Shown: positions 17,811-27,533, counted from the stretch's first letter. The stretch: 64,000 nucleotides of DNA from Crocosphaera sp. UHCC 0190 (GCF_034932065.1 NZ_JAYGHP010000001.1:496001-560000), one strand, 5' to 3'. The notes: a model not told the origin generated them from the sequence alone. Numbers and translations: made by a program.

Positions 17811-19226
17811 ATGGTAAAAATTTATTTACAACTTTTACAAAAAAAACGTTCTTCTGCTGGTTGGACGTTAGCAGAATTATTGATTGCTGCTGCTTTAACC
17901 TTAGTGGTTGTTATGGCGGCAGGATGGGGTTTAGTGAACATTTTACGGGAAAGTAAAGTTGCCAATGCCACCTCAGAAATGCAATATGATCTGAACCGTG
18001 CCGCTGAATTTATCACTGAAGAAGTTCGCGGAGCATCGGTAATTGAAACCAGCTTAACGGATGATGATTTTAAAACCTATGCCCCTGATTTTAATCCCAC
18101 GGGTAAAACGCCAGTTCTGATGCTCAAAAATCCAGAATTGCCTCAACGGGTTGTTTATTATATTAAAGACGCTGATTCCACAATGCCTTGGCGTGGCCCG
18201 GCCGTTCTTTATCGTTGGGGGCCATCTTTTACAGACGATGGTACATACGATTCTGATACAAAATCAGACACCAGTAGCTGGCAGAATGAGGCCCTAGTTG
18301 ACATGATGTTAACAGCCTTAGATCCGGAGCAAAAACAATGTAGAAACTTACCCCCTGATGTGGAAAGTCCTAACACCTATATTGCCACTGATGGTCAAGG
18401 TAAACAATGGTATCGTCTCCCTCAAAAAGAAGCTGATGTGAAAGGATTTTTTGCCTGTGTCCGAGAAGATAAACAACTGGCCCAATTAAATATTTATGGG
18501 ACGACTGTATACACGAATAAAGACGGCAAGGCAAAGGGACAACTACAAACAGTTGCTTCTGGTAAAGAGAACTCTCGCTTTGATACCAGCTATGAAATCA
18601 CAACTCAAGCCTTTGCTCGCTCAGAAAAGGTCGGCAGTAATGGAGAAGATATTCCCAATTATTATGTTGAACCGAACACCAATATGATTAATCCAGAAGA
18701 ATATGGTAAGGCACAAATATCAGTATTAAGCTTGAATATTCCCTGTATGGATGGTTCTAATGCCGATCCGAATACAGTTACAACAATGGTCACTCAGCCT
18801 GATGTTACTAAAACAATTGGCAGTCCAGTCACAGGAACCAGTTCTAATACCCCTGGTGATTTTGAGGAGGACGAAGAACTAATGGTAGAGATCTCTGACG
18901 ATGGAATTTGTACATTTGCTAATACCATTCAGCTATCTGATACATCTTTCTCACAACCTCACGTTAAATATGCTTCCAACGATAGCAAATATCTACAGTT
19001 AGATAAAATTATTACTGATGCTACTGAACGAACAAAAATCGCAACAACCTTGAGTAGTAAGGGTTTATTGCAATCAGATGGCAACACTTTAAAGTTAGCG
19101 GATAACCAAATTGTTTATTTCTTTGAATTTGAGTTTAAAGAACTTGATCCTATTGCTAAAACATATGCTTCTCAAATTGATGCAGAGTACAATGATGCCG
19201 TGATTTTGGTGAATCTGTCTAAGTAA
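17811..19226 (+). CDS. Pseudopilin, HpsC/PilW-like
   Basis: The 471-residue protein begins MVKIYLQLLQKKRSSAG then WTLAELLIAAALTLVVVMAA with Glu at +5. The following EMQYDLNRAAEFITEEVRGA is the PilW/HpsC-type helix continuation. The remainder is a large Cys-containing extracellular domain without a recognised family. Last of the five pseudopilin genes, 18 bp after the previous stop. Confidence 0.75.
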   Translation: MVKIYLQLLQKKRSSAGWTLAELLIAAALTLVVVMAAGWGLVNILRESKVANATSEMQYDLNRAAEFITEEVRGASVIETSLTDDDFKTYAPDFNPTGKTPVLMLKNPELPQRVVYYIKDADSTMPWRGPAVLYRWGPSFTDDGTYDSDTKSDTSSWQNEALVDMMLTALDPEQKQCRNLPPDVESPNTYIATDGQGKQWYRLPQKEADVKGFFACVREDKQLAQLNIYGTTVYTNKDGKAKGQLQTVASGKENSRFDTSYEITTQAFARSEKVGSNGEDIPNYYVEPNTNMINPEEYGKAQISVLSLNIPCMDGSNADPNTVTTMVTQPDVTKTIGSPVTGTSSNTPGDFEEDEELMVEISDDGICTFANTIQLSDTSFSQPHVKYASNDSKYLQLDKIITDATERTKIATTLSSKGLLQSDGNTLKLADNQIVYFFEFEFKELDPIAKTYASQIDAEYNDAVILVNLSK

Positions 19227-19243
19227 TAAGCAGATGGGGACTG

Positions 19244-19271
19244 GTAGGGGTCAACGGCCGTTGACCCCTAC
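19244..19271. repeat. 28-bp perfect palindrome (GTAGGGGTCAACGG arm)
   Basis: Perfect inverted repeat with no loop bases, located 17 bp after the last pseudopilin stop. It is the same family as the atpD-atpC spacer copies. It may stabilise or end the pseudopilin transcript, though only a weak T-run follows. Confidence 0.85.
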
Positions 19272-19328
19272 AATTGTTTCTCTGGTCTGTAATGATTGAG
19301 TAGAAAACATTTTGTTGAATACTCAATC

Positions 19329-20441
19329 ATGAACTGGTGGCAAAAACTTCAAAATAATCCTTTAGCCCGTTTTGGGGCAATTTTACTCATAATTTTCTAC
19401 ATCGCAGTTATCGCAGCCGATTTTGTAGCTCCCTACGATCCCTACTCATCCCAAGCTGACGGTTCCTTACTACCCCCGACACAGATTCATTGGACAACGC
19501 CAACAGGTGAATTTATCGGCCCCCATGTTTATCCCACAACCCAAAGTCCTACCAATGTGGAAACGGGTAAACGCACCTTAAATGTTGACTTTGAGCAACC
19601 TTCTCCCCTTCGCTTTTGGCTAAAAGGGGATAGTTATCAACTTTTTCAAATTCGCCTCCCCTTACCTCCTTCTTTTCAAGAAGTGGAACTATTTAAAGGA
19701 ATTCCTGTTAATCGTCATCTTTTTGGCACCGTTGGCCCCGCTAAAATCAATTTATTGGGAACGGATGAACAAGGGCGAGATCAATTTAGTCGCCTCTTAT
19801 TTGGGGGCAGAATTAGCCTCTTTATTGGCTTAGTTGGCATTATTATCTCTTTCCCTCTGGGGATGATCGTTGGGGGCATTTCTGGCTATTTTGGCGGCTG
19901 GATTGATGCGGTTTTGATGCGTCTGGTGGAAGTTTTAATGACCATTCCTGGGATTTATCTCTTAGTTGCCCTGGCCGCTGTGCTTCCCCCTAGTTTAACC
20001 AGCGCACAGCGATTTTTATTAATTGTGTTGATTACTTCGTTTATTGGTTGGTCAGGACTTGCTAGGGTAATTCGGGGACAAGTTCTTTCTTTAAAGGAAC
20101 AGGACTTTGTACAAGCGGCCAAAGCGATGGGGGCTACTCCTTGGCGCATTATTGTCCGTCATGTTCTTCCCCAAACGGCAACTTATATCATTATTTCTGC
20201 TACTTTAGCCGTTCCTGGTTTTATTGTTGCTGAATCAGTCTTAAGTCTGATTGGGTTAGGTATTCAACAACCTGATCCCAGTTGGGGCAATTTACTCTCT
20301 GTTTCCACTAATGCCTCAATTTTGGTGCTGCAACCCTGGTTAATTTGGCCTCCTGCCCTATTAATCATCCTGACGGTGCTATCTTTCAATTTACTGGGAG
20401 ATGGCTTAAGGGATGCTCTTGATCCTCGTAGCTTGGAATAG
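19329..20441 (+). CDS. ABC transporter permease, DppC/OppC type
   Basis: The 370-residue inner-membrane permease starts at MNWWQKLQNNPLARFG; an upstream TTG at 19296 is less likely. A first membrane helix (ILLIIFYIAVIAADFVAPYD) is followed by a periplasmic insertion. The BPD_transp_1 domain contains GTDEQGRDQFSRLLFGGRIS and the EAA loop VQAAKAMGATPWRIIVRHVLP. It should import di- or oligopeptides with partners encoded elsewhere, since no adjacent subunit gene is visible. Confidence 0.9.
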   Translation: MNWWQKLQNNPLARFGAILLIIFYIAVIAADFVAPYDPYSSQADGSLLPPTQIHWTTPTGEFIGPHVYPTTQSPTNVETGKRTLNVDFEQPSPLRFWLKGDSYQLFQIRLPLPPSFQEVELFKGIPVNRHLFGTVGPAKINLLGTDEQGRDQFSRLLFGGRISLFIGLVGIIISFPLGMIVGGISGYFGGWIDAVLMRLVEVLMTIPGIYLLVALAAVLPPSLTSAQRFLLIVLITSFIGWSGLARVIRGQVLSLKEQDFVQAAKAMGATPWRIIVRHVLPQTATYIIISATLAVPGFIVAESVLSLIGLGIQQPDPSWGNLLSVSTNASILVLQPWLIWPPALLIILTVLSFNLLGDGLRDALDPRSLE

Positions 20442-20667
20442 AGGACTGTTTGTATATTTTTGTTACACTCTCCTTGTTGCTAATGATTCTCCCTTGACTT
20501 TTTAGGAAAAGTTACGCGAAACTTACAATAATTAGAGTCGTTTCTGCATTAAATGTTAATTTTTGTTAAAATTTGATTCAGATTGCTACAGTTGATCAAG
20601 ATTTGTATCTTGAGTTAGGCTGGCATCATAAACCCCAAACCCCCATAAACCCATTCTAGAATCAGCC

Positions 20668-20883
20668 ATGACCATGGAAACCCTAGAATTCATTATTTAT
20701 CCTGATGGCCGTGTTAAAGAAACGGTAACAGGCATAGTCGGAGCCTCTTGTCAAGAGGTAACAGCAGCGATCGAAGCACAATTAGGGCGAGTTATTTCTC
20801 AAGAAAAGACCTCCCAATATTACGATCAACCGGTGAATCAAGCAACAAAAGCCACAAATCAGGCGACTTTTAGTGATTGGTAA
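20668..20883 (+). CDS. DUF2997 protein
   Basis: A 71-residue cytosolic protein with the family start TLEFIIYPDGRVKETVTGI and the segment ASCQEVTAAIEAQLGRV. Function is unknown. It sits 53 bp upstream of ycf35 and the ferredoxin gene, an association seen in many cyanobacteria, and probably shares their transcript. Confidence 0.85.
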   Translation: MTMETLEFIIYPDGRVKETVTGIVGASCQEVTAAIEAQLGRVISQEKTSQYYDQPVNQATKATNQATFSDW

Positions 20884-20936
20884 CTATTTCTGCTCTCTTT
20901 TGTCAAACCCTCTTTAATTGTTGAGTTACAAAGCAA

Positions 20937-21323
20937 ATGTCACACTTTAGCAACATCAAAACCCAAATTCGTAATCTTACTTCCCTCAAAGCTGCTCTTG
21001 ATGGCCTGGGAATTGACTGGAAAGAAGGGCCTCATAGCGTTAGAGGTTATCAAGGCCAAACCAAAACCGCCGAGGTAGTGGTGGAACAAGAGAACAATTA
21101 TGATATTGGGTTTAGTTGGAATGGCAGCGAATACGAATTAGTCGCTGATTTACAATACTGGCAACAACCCTTATCCGTAGAAGGCTTTCTTAAGCAAGTG
21201 ACTCAAGGCTATGCTTATCATACCGTCATTAATGAATCAGCTAAGCAAGGGTTTCAATTGGCGCAACAACAAAAGAATGAAGATGGTTCAATTCGCTTAG
21301 TTGTTCAACGTTGGAGTACCTAA
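20937..21323 (+). CDS. ycf35: DUF1257 protein, Ycf35
   Basis: The 128-residue protein begins MSHFSNIKTQIRNLTSLKAAL and contains YDIGFSWNGSEYELVADLQYW, the Ycf35/DUF1257 pattern shared with red algal plastids. Its function is not known. The stop overlaps the ferredoxin start in TAATG, indicating translational coupling. Confidence 0.9.
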   Translation: MSHFSNIKTQIRNLTSLKAALDGLGIDWKEGPHSVRGYQGQTKTAEVVVEQENNYDIGFSWNGSEYELVADLQYWQQPLSVEGFLKQVTQGYAYHTVINESAKQGFQLAQQQKNEDGSIRLVVQRWST

Positions 21324-21745
21324 TGGCTGATTTTTCCCCTACCCCTGAACGCTCTGGTTTTGAACCGGAGTTAGGGGGCATTTTGCGAGATATCCCTGAA
21401 AGAACGGGATTTGAGCCGGAGTTAGGGGGTCAACTTCGGCAACAAGGGGTATATGTAGATGAAGTGACTTGTATTGGTTGTAAACACTGCGCCCATGTTG
21501 CCCCAAATACTTTTTATATTGAACCAGCTTATGGGCGATCGCGGGTTTACCATCAAGATGGGGACGAAGAAGACACCATCCAAGAGGCCATTGATACCTG
21601 TCCCGTTGATTGTATCCATTGGGTCGATTATACCGACTTAAAGCGGCGAGAAGAACTCAGGAAGAATCAGGAAATCAAGCCCTTGGGGTTTCCTCAAATT
21701 CATCGAGATCCTAAGAAAAAGAAAAGACAATTTAGAAAAGACTAA
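21323..21745 (+). CDS. Bacterial-type 4Fe-4S ferredoxin (Fed7-like)
   Basis: The 140-residue protein has a single cluster fold: CIGCKHCAHVAPNTF supplies three Cys and TCPVDCIHW the fourth, with one extra Cys. Before the fold, the motif ER(S/T)GFEPELGG occurs twice in tandem (about residues 7-17 and 21-31). In Synechocystis the homologous gene (sll0662) lies beside ycf35 and its product, Fed7, has a role in photooxidative stress. The lysine-rich C-terminus (KKKKRQFRKD) is also notable. Confidence 0.88.
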   Translation: MADFSPTPERSGFEPELGGILRDIPERTGFEPELGGQLRQQGVYVDEVTCIGCKHCAHVAPNTFYIEPAYGRSRVYHQDGDEEDTIQEAIDTCPVDCIHWVDYTDLKRREELRKNQEIKPLGFPQIHRDPKKKKRQFRKD

Positions 21746-21776
21746 TTGTTGAACGTTTTTCAGTTACCAAGAATGT

Positions 21777-21802
21777 AACGCCCTTAATTGCGGCGTTTTT
21801 TT
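21777..21802 (+). terminator. Intrinsic terminator after the ferredoxin gene
   Basis: Stem AACGCC/GGCGTT with a 9-nt loop, followed by TTTTTTT. It closes the DUF2997-ycf35-ferredoxin unit and lies just before the convergent 21806-22132 gene. Confidence 0.75.
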
Positions 21803-21805
21803 AAT

Positions 21806-22132
21806 CTAAAGGAAGAATACTTTCCACCCCATTAATTTTTTACCAAGGCGAAACACAATGGCATTGCCTAAGCCCAATTCTTTAACCCCTTCAATGAGCA
21901 ACTGTTCTTGTTCTCGGATAGAATCAAGTAAATGAGGACATTGCACAAAGTCTAGACAAACGACGGTAGAACAGTCCCACGGTTCCCTAAAGACTTGACA
22001 TTGGGATGGTAATAAATTAACGAGAGTGCGAAATCGCTGAATAGCTGCTTTTTCTAATTCAGCAGTTGTACATTCAAAGGGTAAATGTGGATTGTTCATA
22101 AAATCTTCATCATCTAGCAAGAAAGTTAACAT
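21806..22132 (-). CDS. Conserved hypothetical protein, 108 aa
   Basis: Not assigned to a known family. The sequence is globular, with three Cys, an acidic start (TFLLDDEDFMNNP) and a hydrophobic C-terminus (GLGNAIVFRLGKKLMGWKVFFL). It is convergent with the ferredoxin operon and separated from it by a terminator hairpin. Codon use looks normal for the window, which supports a real gene. Confidence 0.6.
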   Translation of the reverse strand: MLTFLLDDEDFMNNPHLPFECTTAELEKAAIQRFRTLVNLLPSQCQVFREPWDCSTVVCLDFVQCPHLLDSIREQEQLLIEGVKELGLGNAIVFRLGKKLMGWKVFFL

Positions 22133-22337
22133 AATCTTCAGGTGAGCTTAGCTGAAAACTATTGATTAGTAAGGGTTTGCTCATTCTTAGTAACGCCCAC
22201 TATTGTCCGTTTAATCATGATCCCTGACCTAGTTATTAAGGTAACACTAATGAGCCAAAATTATTGTAATTGTTTTAACTAAGTTTGCTATTTGTTAAGA
22301 TGTAATAATAATCTAAAAGTTTGTTAGAATACATTTC

Positions 22338-24575
22338 TTAGGTTTCTATTTCTTGATTTCCTAACAGGGGTTGTAATCCTTGTTTGGGTGTCCATTGAAT
22401 TGCACCATCTTGTTGTAGCCAATAGAGTTGAATTCTGCTATTTTGCAATTTTTGTCTGAGGGTGTCTGAAATAAAAGGGGTTGAAGCGATCAGTATTTTC
22501 GGGTTAATTTTTTCTAACCAGGTTATGGATAATCTTTTTCCTGACCATAATAAAACGTCAAGAGGTTGACTAAAATCTTGGGGGGTTAAATCGTAAGAGT
22601 TGTTACCACTGTTTAGCCATAACCAAGATTGACCAGATATCTCCCATTTTAGCGTAAAGGGTTTCGTGTTTAACAGGTAAATTTTAGTTGAGTCTAGCAT
22701 GATAGTTTCTGTACTAGATAGACGTTGCCCATTTTCTTGGGGTTTCCCTAAACTATAAAAAAAATGGTCAACTTTTAGATCGGGTTTAAGGGTTAACCAA
22801 GAGTTAATATCTTGAGAATTAGGAACAATTATACTTGTGATGTGATTAATTCCTTGTTGAGATAAAAAGGGTAAAAGTGTGTATTTAATGCTGTTTTCAT
22901 CCCCAAGATTAATCACGGTAATGTTACCACGCTCTTGAATAATTATAATTGGTTCATATCGGCTATTTAAAATTGTGATTTGCAATTGAGTGATGTTTTT
23001 ATAGATAATTGGAGTCACTATTAAAAGCACCATGAATAAGCTCAAAAACCCCCAGTTTTTTTGGCATTTTTTATTAAAACAAATTAATATTAATAATCCA
23101 TAAATTAATAACAGAATTTCTAGAGAAATTTTACCGACAGCTAAAGAACTTAAACTGAGCCGAGGAAAGAATTGTCCTAGGGTTAATAATAAATCGCTTG
23201 GCCAGGAAAGTAATTGAGCAATATATCCCCCAATATCAGGGGAAATAAAAGTAACAGCAGCACTAATCATTCCCCCAATAATGATTAATGTAATCAAAGG
23301 AGTTGTGACCAGATTACAGAGAACAGCAGAAAAACTAAAACTGTAGAATATAGACATAATTAGGGGAGATGTCCAAATTGATGCTGCAACAGGAACAGCG
23401 ATCATTGAGCCAATTTTTGGAGGTAAGAAATCTAATTTTTTTTGAATTGCAGGACTGGTAACAATTAAGCCAAATGTTGCCAAAAAGCTCAGTTGAAAAC
23501 TCAAATCCCAAATCCATAAAGGATTGATAATTAACAGGAGAAAACCTGCCAATCCTAAAGAACCAAGAGGATTTATTCTTCTGTCTAAAGTCTCCCCAAT
23601 TAGAATCATTATTCCCATAAAACTTGCCCTAAGAATTGATGGTTGTGCGCCAGTTAATCCCGTATAAAAACTTAGAATTATAATACCAATTATCAGTTTT
23701 TTACGAGGGGATAATGACTGAGTAAACCTTAAGACAAGTCCTAAGATTAATGCGACATGAAAGCCTGATGCAGCTAAAATATGAGCTAAGCCCGATTTAA
23801 TAAATAAATCCCGAATATCCGGGGGCAAATCGACCGCCCGCCTTCCTAAGAGCATAGAACTAATCATAAGTCCTTTGTTTGCTCCCAAAGAATTAGTGAA
23901 AGTCTTAATAATTCGCTGTCTTAATTTTGTCCATGACCAAAATGGTTCTGGCCCTTTAAAGATAATTTTTTCTCCTTTTAAACCAGAAAATGCTCCCTCT
24001 TTCGCCAAATAATTTTTAAAATCAAAAGAACCTGGATTTTTTGGCGATCGCGGTTTATATAAACTGCCCTCAATAATAATTGTTTGGCCAGGATAAATTA
24101 ACTGATTTTCAGCCAAAGGAATTGTGACATAAAGCTTACCTTCTACCAATTTAGAGGGAGTTTGTTGACGAATGATTTCAACTTTTTTGGCTTTAAACCA
24201 AAACTTATGACGCTGATTATTGGTCAGTCGTGGTTCAGATAAAACTTGACCTAATACCCTCACAATTTGAGGACGAAAATCTTCTTTAATTAGTTGACTA
24301 ATATCATTAGGATGAGGTTGAGGAATACGCCATTGCAAATAGAGCGAACCCCCAAGGGCAACGAGAGCAATAATAAGCCAAAATTGACCCCTAGGACATC
24401 TACGCCAGGGTTGTTTTAAGAGGAAAAAACTGCCGTAAGTCAAAAATCCGATGCTTAAAATAACCAGTCCCCATTGTAGCCAAGACGGATGAGGGTTAGG
24501 AAAACCAAACAATCCCGTTAATAATAAACCCCCAATATAAGCTAAGGTTAAAATAACCCAATGATGGCGACTCAT
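22338..24575 (-). CDS. comEC: ComEC/Rec2 family DNA uptake channel
   Basis: The 745-residue membrane protein has N-terminal helices, an OB-like region with GSLYKPRSPKNPGSFDFKNY, and the Competence domain (LLLGRRAVDLPPDIRDLFIKSGLAHILAASG within about residues 240-275) followed by many helices. It transports single-stranded DNA during natural transformation. The C-terminal beta-lactamase-like part (about 550-745) lacks the HxHxDH metal motif, so it is probably non-hydrolytic. It is divergent from the kinase-like gene at 24819. Confidence 0.92.
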   Translation of the reverse strand: MSRHHWVILTLAYIGGLLLTGLFGFPNPHPSWLQWGLVILSIGFLTYGSFFLLKQPWRRCPRGQFWLIIALVALGGSLYLQWRIPQPHPNDISQLIKEDFRPQIVRVLGQVLSEPRLTNNQRHKFWFKAKKVEIIRQQTPSKLVEGKLYVTIPLAENQLIYPGQTIIIEGSLYKPRSPKNPGSFDFKNYLAKEGAFSGLKGEKIIFKGPEPFWSWTKLRQRIIKTFTNSLGANKGLMISSMLLGRRAVDLPPDIRDLFIKSGLAHILAASGFHVALILGLVLRFTQSLSPRKKLIIGIIILSFYTGLTGAQPSILRASFMGIMILIGETLDRRINPLGSLGLAGFLLLIINPLWIWDLSFQLSFLATFGLIVTSPAIQKKLDFLPPKIGSMIAVPVAASIWTSPLIMSIFYSFSFSAVLCNLVTTPLITLIIIGGMISAAVTFISPDIGGYIAQLLSWPSDLLLTLGQFFPRLSLSSLAVGKISLEILLLIYGLLILICFNKKCQKNWGFLSLFMVLLIVTPIIYKNITQLQITILNSRYEPIIIIQERGNITVINLGDENSIKYTLLPFLSQQGINHITSIIVPNSQDINSWLTLKPDLKVDHFFYSLGKPQENGQRLSSTETIMLDSTKIYLLNTKPFTLKWEISGQSWLWLNSGNNSYDLTPQDFSQPLDVLLWSGKRLSITWLEKINPKILIASTPFISDTLRQKLQNSRIQLYWLQQDGAIQWTPKQGLQPLLGNQEIET

Positions 24576-24818
24576 TTAACCTTCCCCATAGTCCCTTGTG
24601 GTTGTTTTACCCATAAAACAAATTACCAAGTTATAACCAGATGATTTTTGCTGTTCCTCCCTAAGATAGACAGCTTTGTGTTTTCTAAGTTCTAATTTAT
24701 CAACATTAAACCGAAAGCTTCTCAATCCTAAAAATTGTTAACAAAATCCTTCAGATCTAAAATTACAGGAGAAGAGTGAGGTAATCTGAAAACATAAGAA
24801 AAGAGTGATCATAAAAGG

Positions 24819-26228
24819 ATGAATCTTCCCCTTACGCCAGAAATCTCCCTGTACCAATTAACCCAAACTCTGGGAACCTCACCCTCTGCTTTAACCATCA
24901 AAGCCAGTACCTTGAGAGAACGGGTTGATAGCTTAATTCAATTTTTACTCGATCAACAGATTCGGGCAACGGTTTGGGCAAAATTGCCCACTCATCCCCG
25001 TTGGTGGGCTACCCTAGAAGCATATCAACAAGAAGGCCTCGCCGAAGAAGTCTATCGCTGTACCATTAGTCGAGGAGGGGGAACCACTCCTTCCCGCCAG
25101 ACATCCCCAGAGCATTATTCCTCAAAAGATAGCATAACTCCAATTGTTCTAGAAGCGAGTTCCCAACTAAAAAGAGAGTATTTTTGTCTAATTCTCTCCC
25201 CTCAATTTTGTAGCCTGATTTTAGCCCAAGAACAAATCCCGTCGGGACAAGAACCCCCTTCAGGACTGTTAGAACCGTCTTTTCTCAAGCTAGTTTATAG
25301 TTTTGATCCCGTAGTCATTCAGCGAGTCCTAACGGGAATTAAACGAATGATTACGATTACAGATATTACACCGGTAGAACTTCTCACCGACTCGGTTTTA
25401 ACTTTTCCCTTACCATCAAGCGTTGATTCGGCCTTGTTAACCCAATTATTGCATCGACAATTACGAGAAAATCAATTGGCCCAAGAGTCGTCCCAACTCA
25501 GACAAGACACCCTCCCCAAACAACCAACGGCCGTTAGCTTTCTCAACTTAGGAGAAGACTTTCTTAAAACCCTCACCAGGGAACTAAGTATACCTCTAAC
25601 CAATATGAAAACGGCCTTGCGGTTGTTAGAGTCAAAACAACATAAACGAGAACTACGTCAACGCTATTTGGACTTATTGAAAGGAGAATGCGATCGCCAA
25701 AATATTCTGATTACAGGGTTACAAGAATTAATCCAACTCAACCAACCCCTTGACGAAACAGACCTCACTGTTAAACTAGAAGAGGTTGTTCCAGGGATTG
25801 TCAGCACCTATCAAGCGATCGCAGAAGAAAAGGGCATCATCTTAGGCTATACCATTCCCCCAGGGTTTCCCCATGTCACTTGTCCTGGAGTTTGGTTGCG
25901 GCGCATTTTACAAAACTTGATTCACAATAGCTTAAAATTTACCCCGGCTAACGGTAGGATTTCTGTACAAGCCGTTCTTAAACCGGAAGGGGTAGAATTA
26001 TCCGTGAGTGATACGGGTATTGGCATAGAAAACAGCGATCTGCCGAGGATTTTTGACAGTTTCTATCGGGGACGAAATACCCTTCCCAATACGACAGAAG
26101 GAATCGGACTGGGTTTAGCCATTGTTCGTCACTTAGTGGAGCAATCTGGAGGCAAAATTGAGGTGGCCTCTCAGGTTGGTAAGGGAACTATCTTTAGAAT
26201 ACTTTTTCCAGTTGAATTATCCTCCTAA
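24819..26228 (+). CDS. Histidine-kinase-like protein lacking the phospho-acceptor His
   Basis: The 469-residue soluble protein has an N-terminal sensor-like region (about 1-240; possibly DICT-type, uncertain). The dimerisation helix reads LTRELSIPLTNMKTALRLL, with Arg where HExxxP kinases have His (codon AGG near 25588). The ATPase domain is complete: N box NLIHNSLKFTP, G1 SDTGIGI, G2 GIGLGLAIV. It could bind ATP without autophosphorylating in the usual way. No response regulator is adjacent. Confidence 0.85.
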   Translation: MNLPLTPEISLYQLTQTLGTSPSALTIKASTLRERVDSLIQFLLDQQIRATVWAKLPTHPRWWATLEAYQQEGLAEEVYRCTISRGGGTTPSRQTSPEHYSSKDSITPIVLEASSQLKREYFCLILSPQFCSLILAQEQIPSGQEPPSGLLEPSFLKLVYSFDPVVIQRVLTGIKRMITITDITPVELLTDSVLTFPLPSSVDSALLTQLLHRQLRENQLAQESSQLRQDTLPKQPTAVSFLNLGEDFLKTLTRELSIPLTNMKTALRLLESKQHKRELRQRYLDLLKGECDRQNILITGLQELIQLNQPLDETDLTVKLEEVVPGIVSTYQAIAEEKGIILGYTIPPGFPHVTCPGVWLRRILQNLIHNSLKFTPANGRISVQAVLKPEGVELSVSDTGIGIENSDLPRIFDSFYRGRNTLPNTTEGIGLGLAIVRHLVEQSGGKIEVASQVGKGTIFRILFPVELSS

Positions 26229-26259
26229 AGTTATTAGGTAATATGCCCCAAACAAACCT

Positions 26260-27066
26260 ATGATGCACGGTTTTATTCCACCCCAACGCTTTTTTCCCTA
26301 TCTGACTTGGACTGAAATTCAGGGGATGAAAGACAAAGAAAATGTCGTCATTGTGCAACCCGTTGGGGCCATTGAACAACATGGCCCCCATTTGCCAATT
26401 GTTGTGGATTCTGCCATTAGTATGGGGGTTTTGGGAAAGGCCCTAGGGCAATTAGAACCGGAAATTCCGGCTTATGCCTTACCCTGCCTTTATTATGGCA
26501 AATCCAATGAGCATTGGCATTTTCCAGGAACCATTACCCTAAACGCGACAACCTTATTAGCTGTGATCATGGAAGTCGCTGCGAGTATTTATCGTTCGGG
26601 TTTTCGTAAACTGGTTTTAATGAATTCCCATGGGGGACAACCCCAAATTATGGAAATTGCGGCTAGGGACATTCATCAACAATATTCAGACTTTTGTGTA
26701 TTTCCCTTATTTACCTGGCGCGTTCCCCATATTGCCAAAGAATTACTGACACCACAAGAATTAGAATACGGCATTCACGCAGGGGACGCAGAAACCAGCA
26801 TCCTTCTTTCCCTATTACCCGATCATGTGAAGATGGAAAAGGCAGTGAAGGAATATCCCCAAGGGTTGCCAGAGAATAGTTTACTGAGTATGGAAGGAAA
26901 ATTACCTTTTGCTTGGTTAACCCAAGAATTAACCCAAAGTGGGGTGATGGGAGATGCAACAACGGCGACTCAAGAAAAAGGCGATCGCCTCTTAGCCTCT
27001 GTCGCTGAGGGTTGGGTACAAGTGATCAGGGATATCTACCAATTTCGTCAACCGACTTTTACTTAA
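26260..27066 (+). CDS. Creatininase family amidohydrolase
   Basis: The 268-residue protein carries the metal-binding signature of the family: PVGAIEQHGPHLPI, then KLVLMNSHGGQ and GIHAGDAETSILL. These enzymes hydrolyse cyclic or linear amides using two divalent metals. Creatinine itself is unlikely in a cyanobacterium, and related members act on formamidopyrimidines or peptides. The substrate cannot be told from the sequence. Confidence 0.88.
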   Translation: MMHGFIPPQRFFPYLTWTEIQGMKDKENVVIVQPVGAIEQHGPHLPIVVDSAISMGVLGKALGQLEPEIPAYALPCLYYGKSNEHWHFPGTITLNATTLLAVIMEVAASIYRSGFRKLVLMNSHGGQPQIMEIAARDIHQQYSDFCVFPLFTWRVPHIAKELLTPQELEYGIHAGDAETSILLSLLPDHVKMEKAVKEYPQGLPENSLLSMEGKLPFAWLTQELTQSGVMGDATTATQEKGDRLLASVAEGWVQVIRDIYQFRQPTFT

Positions 27067-27533
27067 TCAACCCCTGTAAAAATCAATCAAGGAATAAGCT
27101 AAGTAAAATTACCGTCCATTAATGAAATAAATGGCACAATTTTTCTGTAGATTTACGGAAGATTGACGAATATTACTGATAGGGATATTTTCTATTAATT
27201 CAACTAGAATTTCAAGAGAAATTTCTGTATTTTTACTTATATATAATTGTAGCAATTAAATAAATAATCCGTATTTTTAACGAGGTTTTTTGAACTATTT
27301 TTTCCACCAAAACATCTCTCTTTATCTAAACTTTAAAATAAAATAACTTATTGATTAATTTTTCGGTTAAGAGTTGCCATAAGCTATTAATATATGCCAA
27401 GCTTAAGGTAACGGAAGATACCCTGTAGGGGCTAATAAATCTAACATATTTTTCAGATTTATCATTTCCTTATATCAACCAGACTATTTCCTATATTTAG
27501 TATCTAGAAGTCAACCTTACTTAAAATACAAAA
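27067..27533. other. 467-bp AT-rich intergenic region
   Basis: No gene, tRNA or strong hairpin is seen. It is very AT-rich and lies upstream of the PEP-CTERM gene, so it presumably contains that gene's promoter. Confidence 0.6.
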
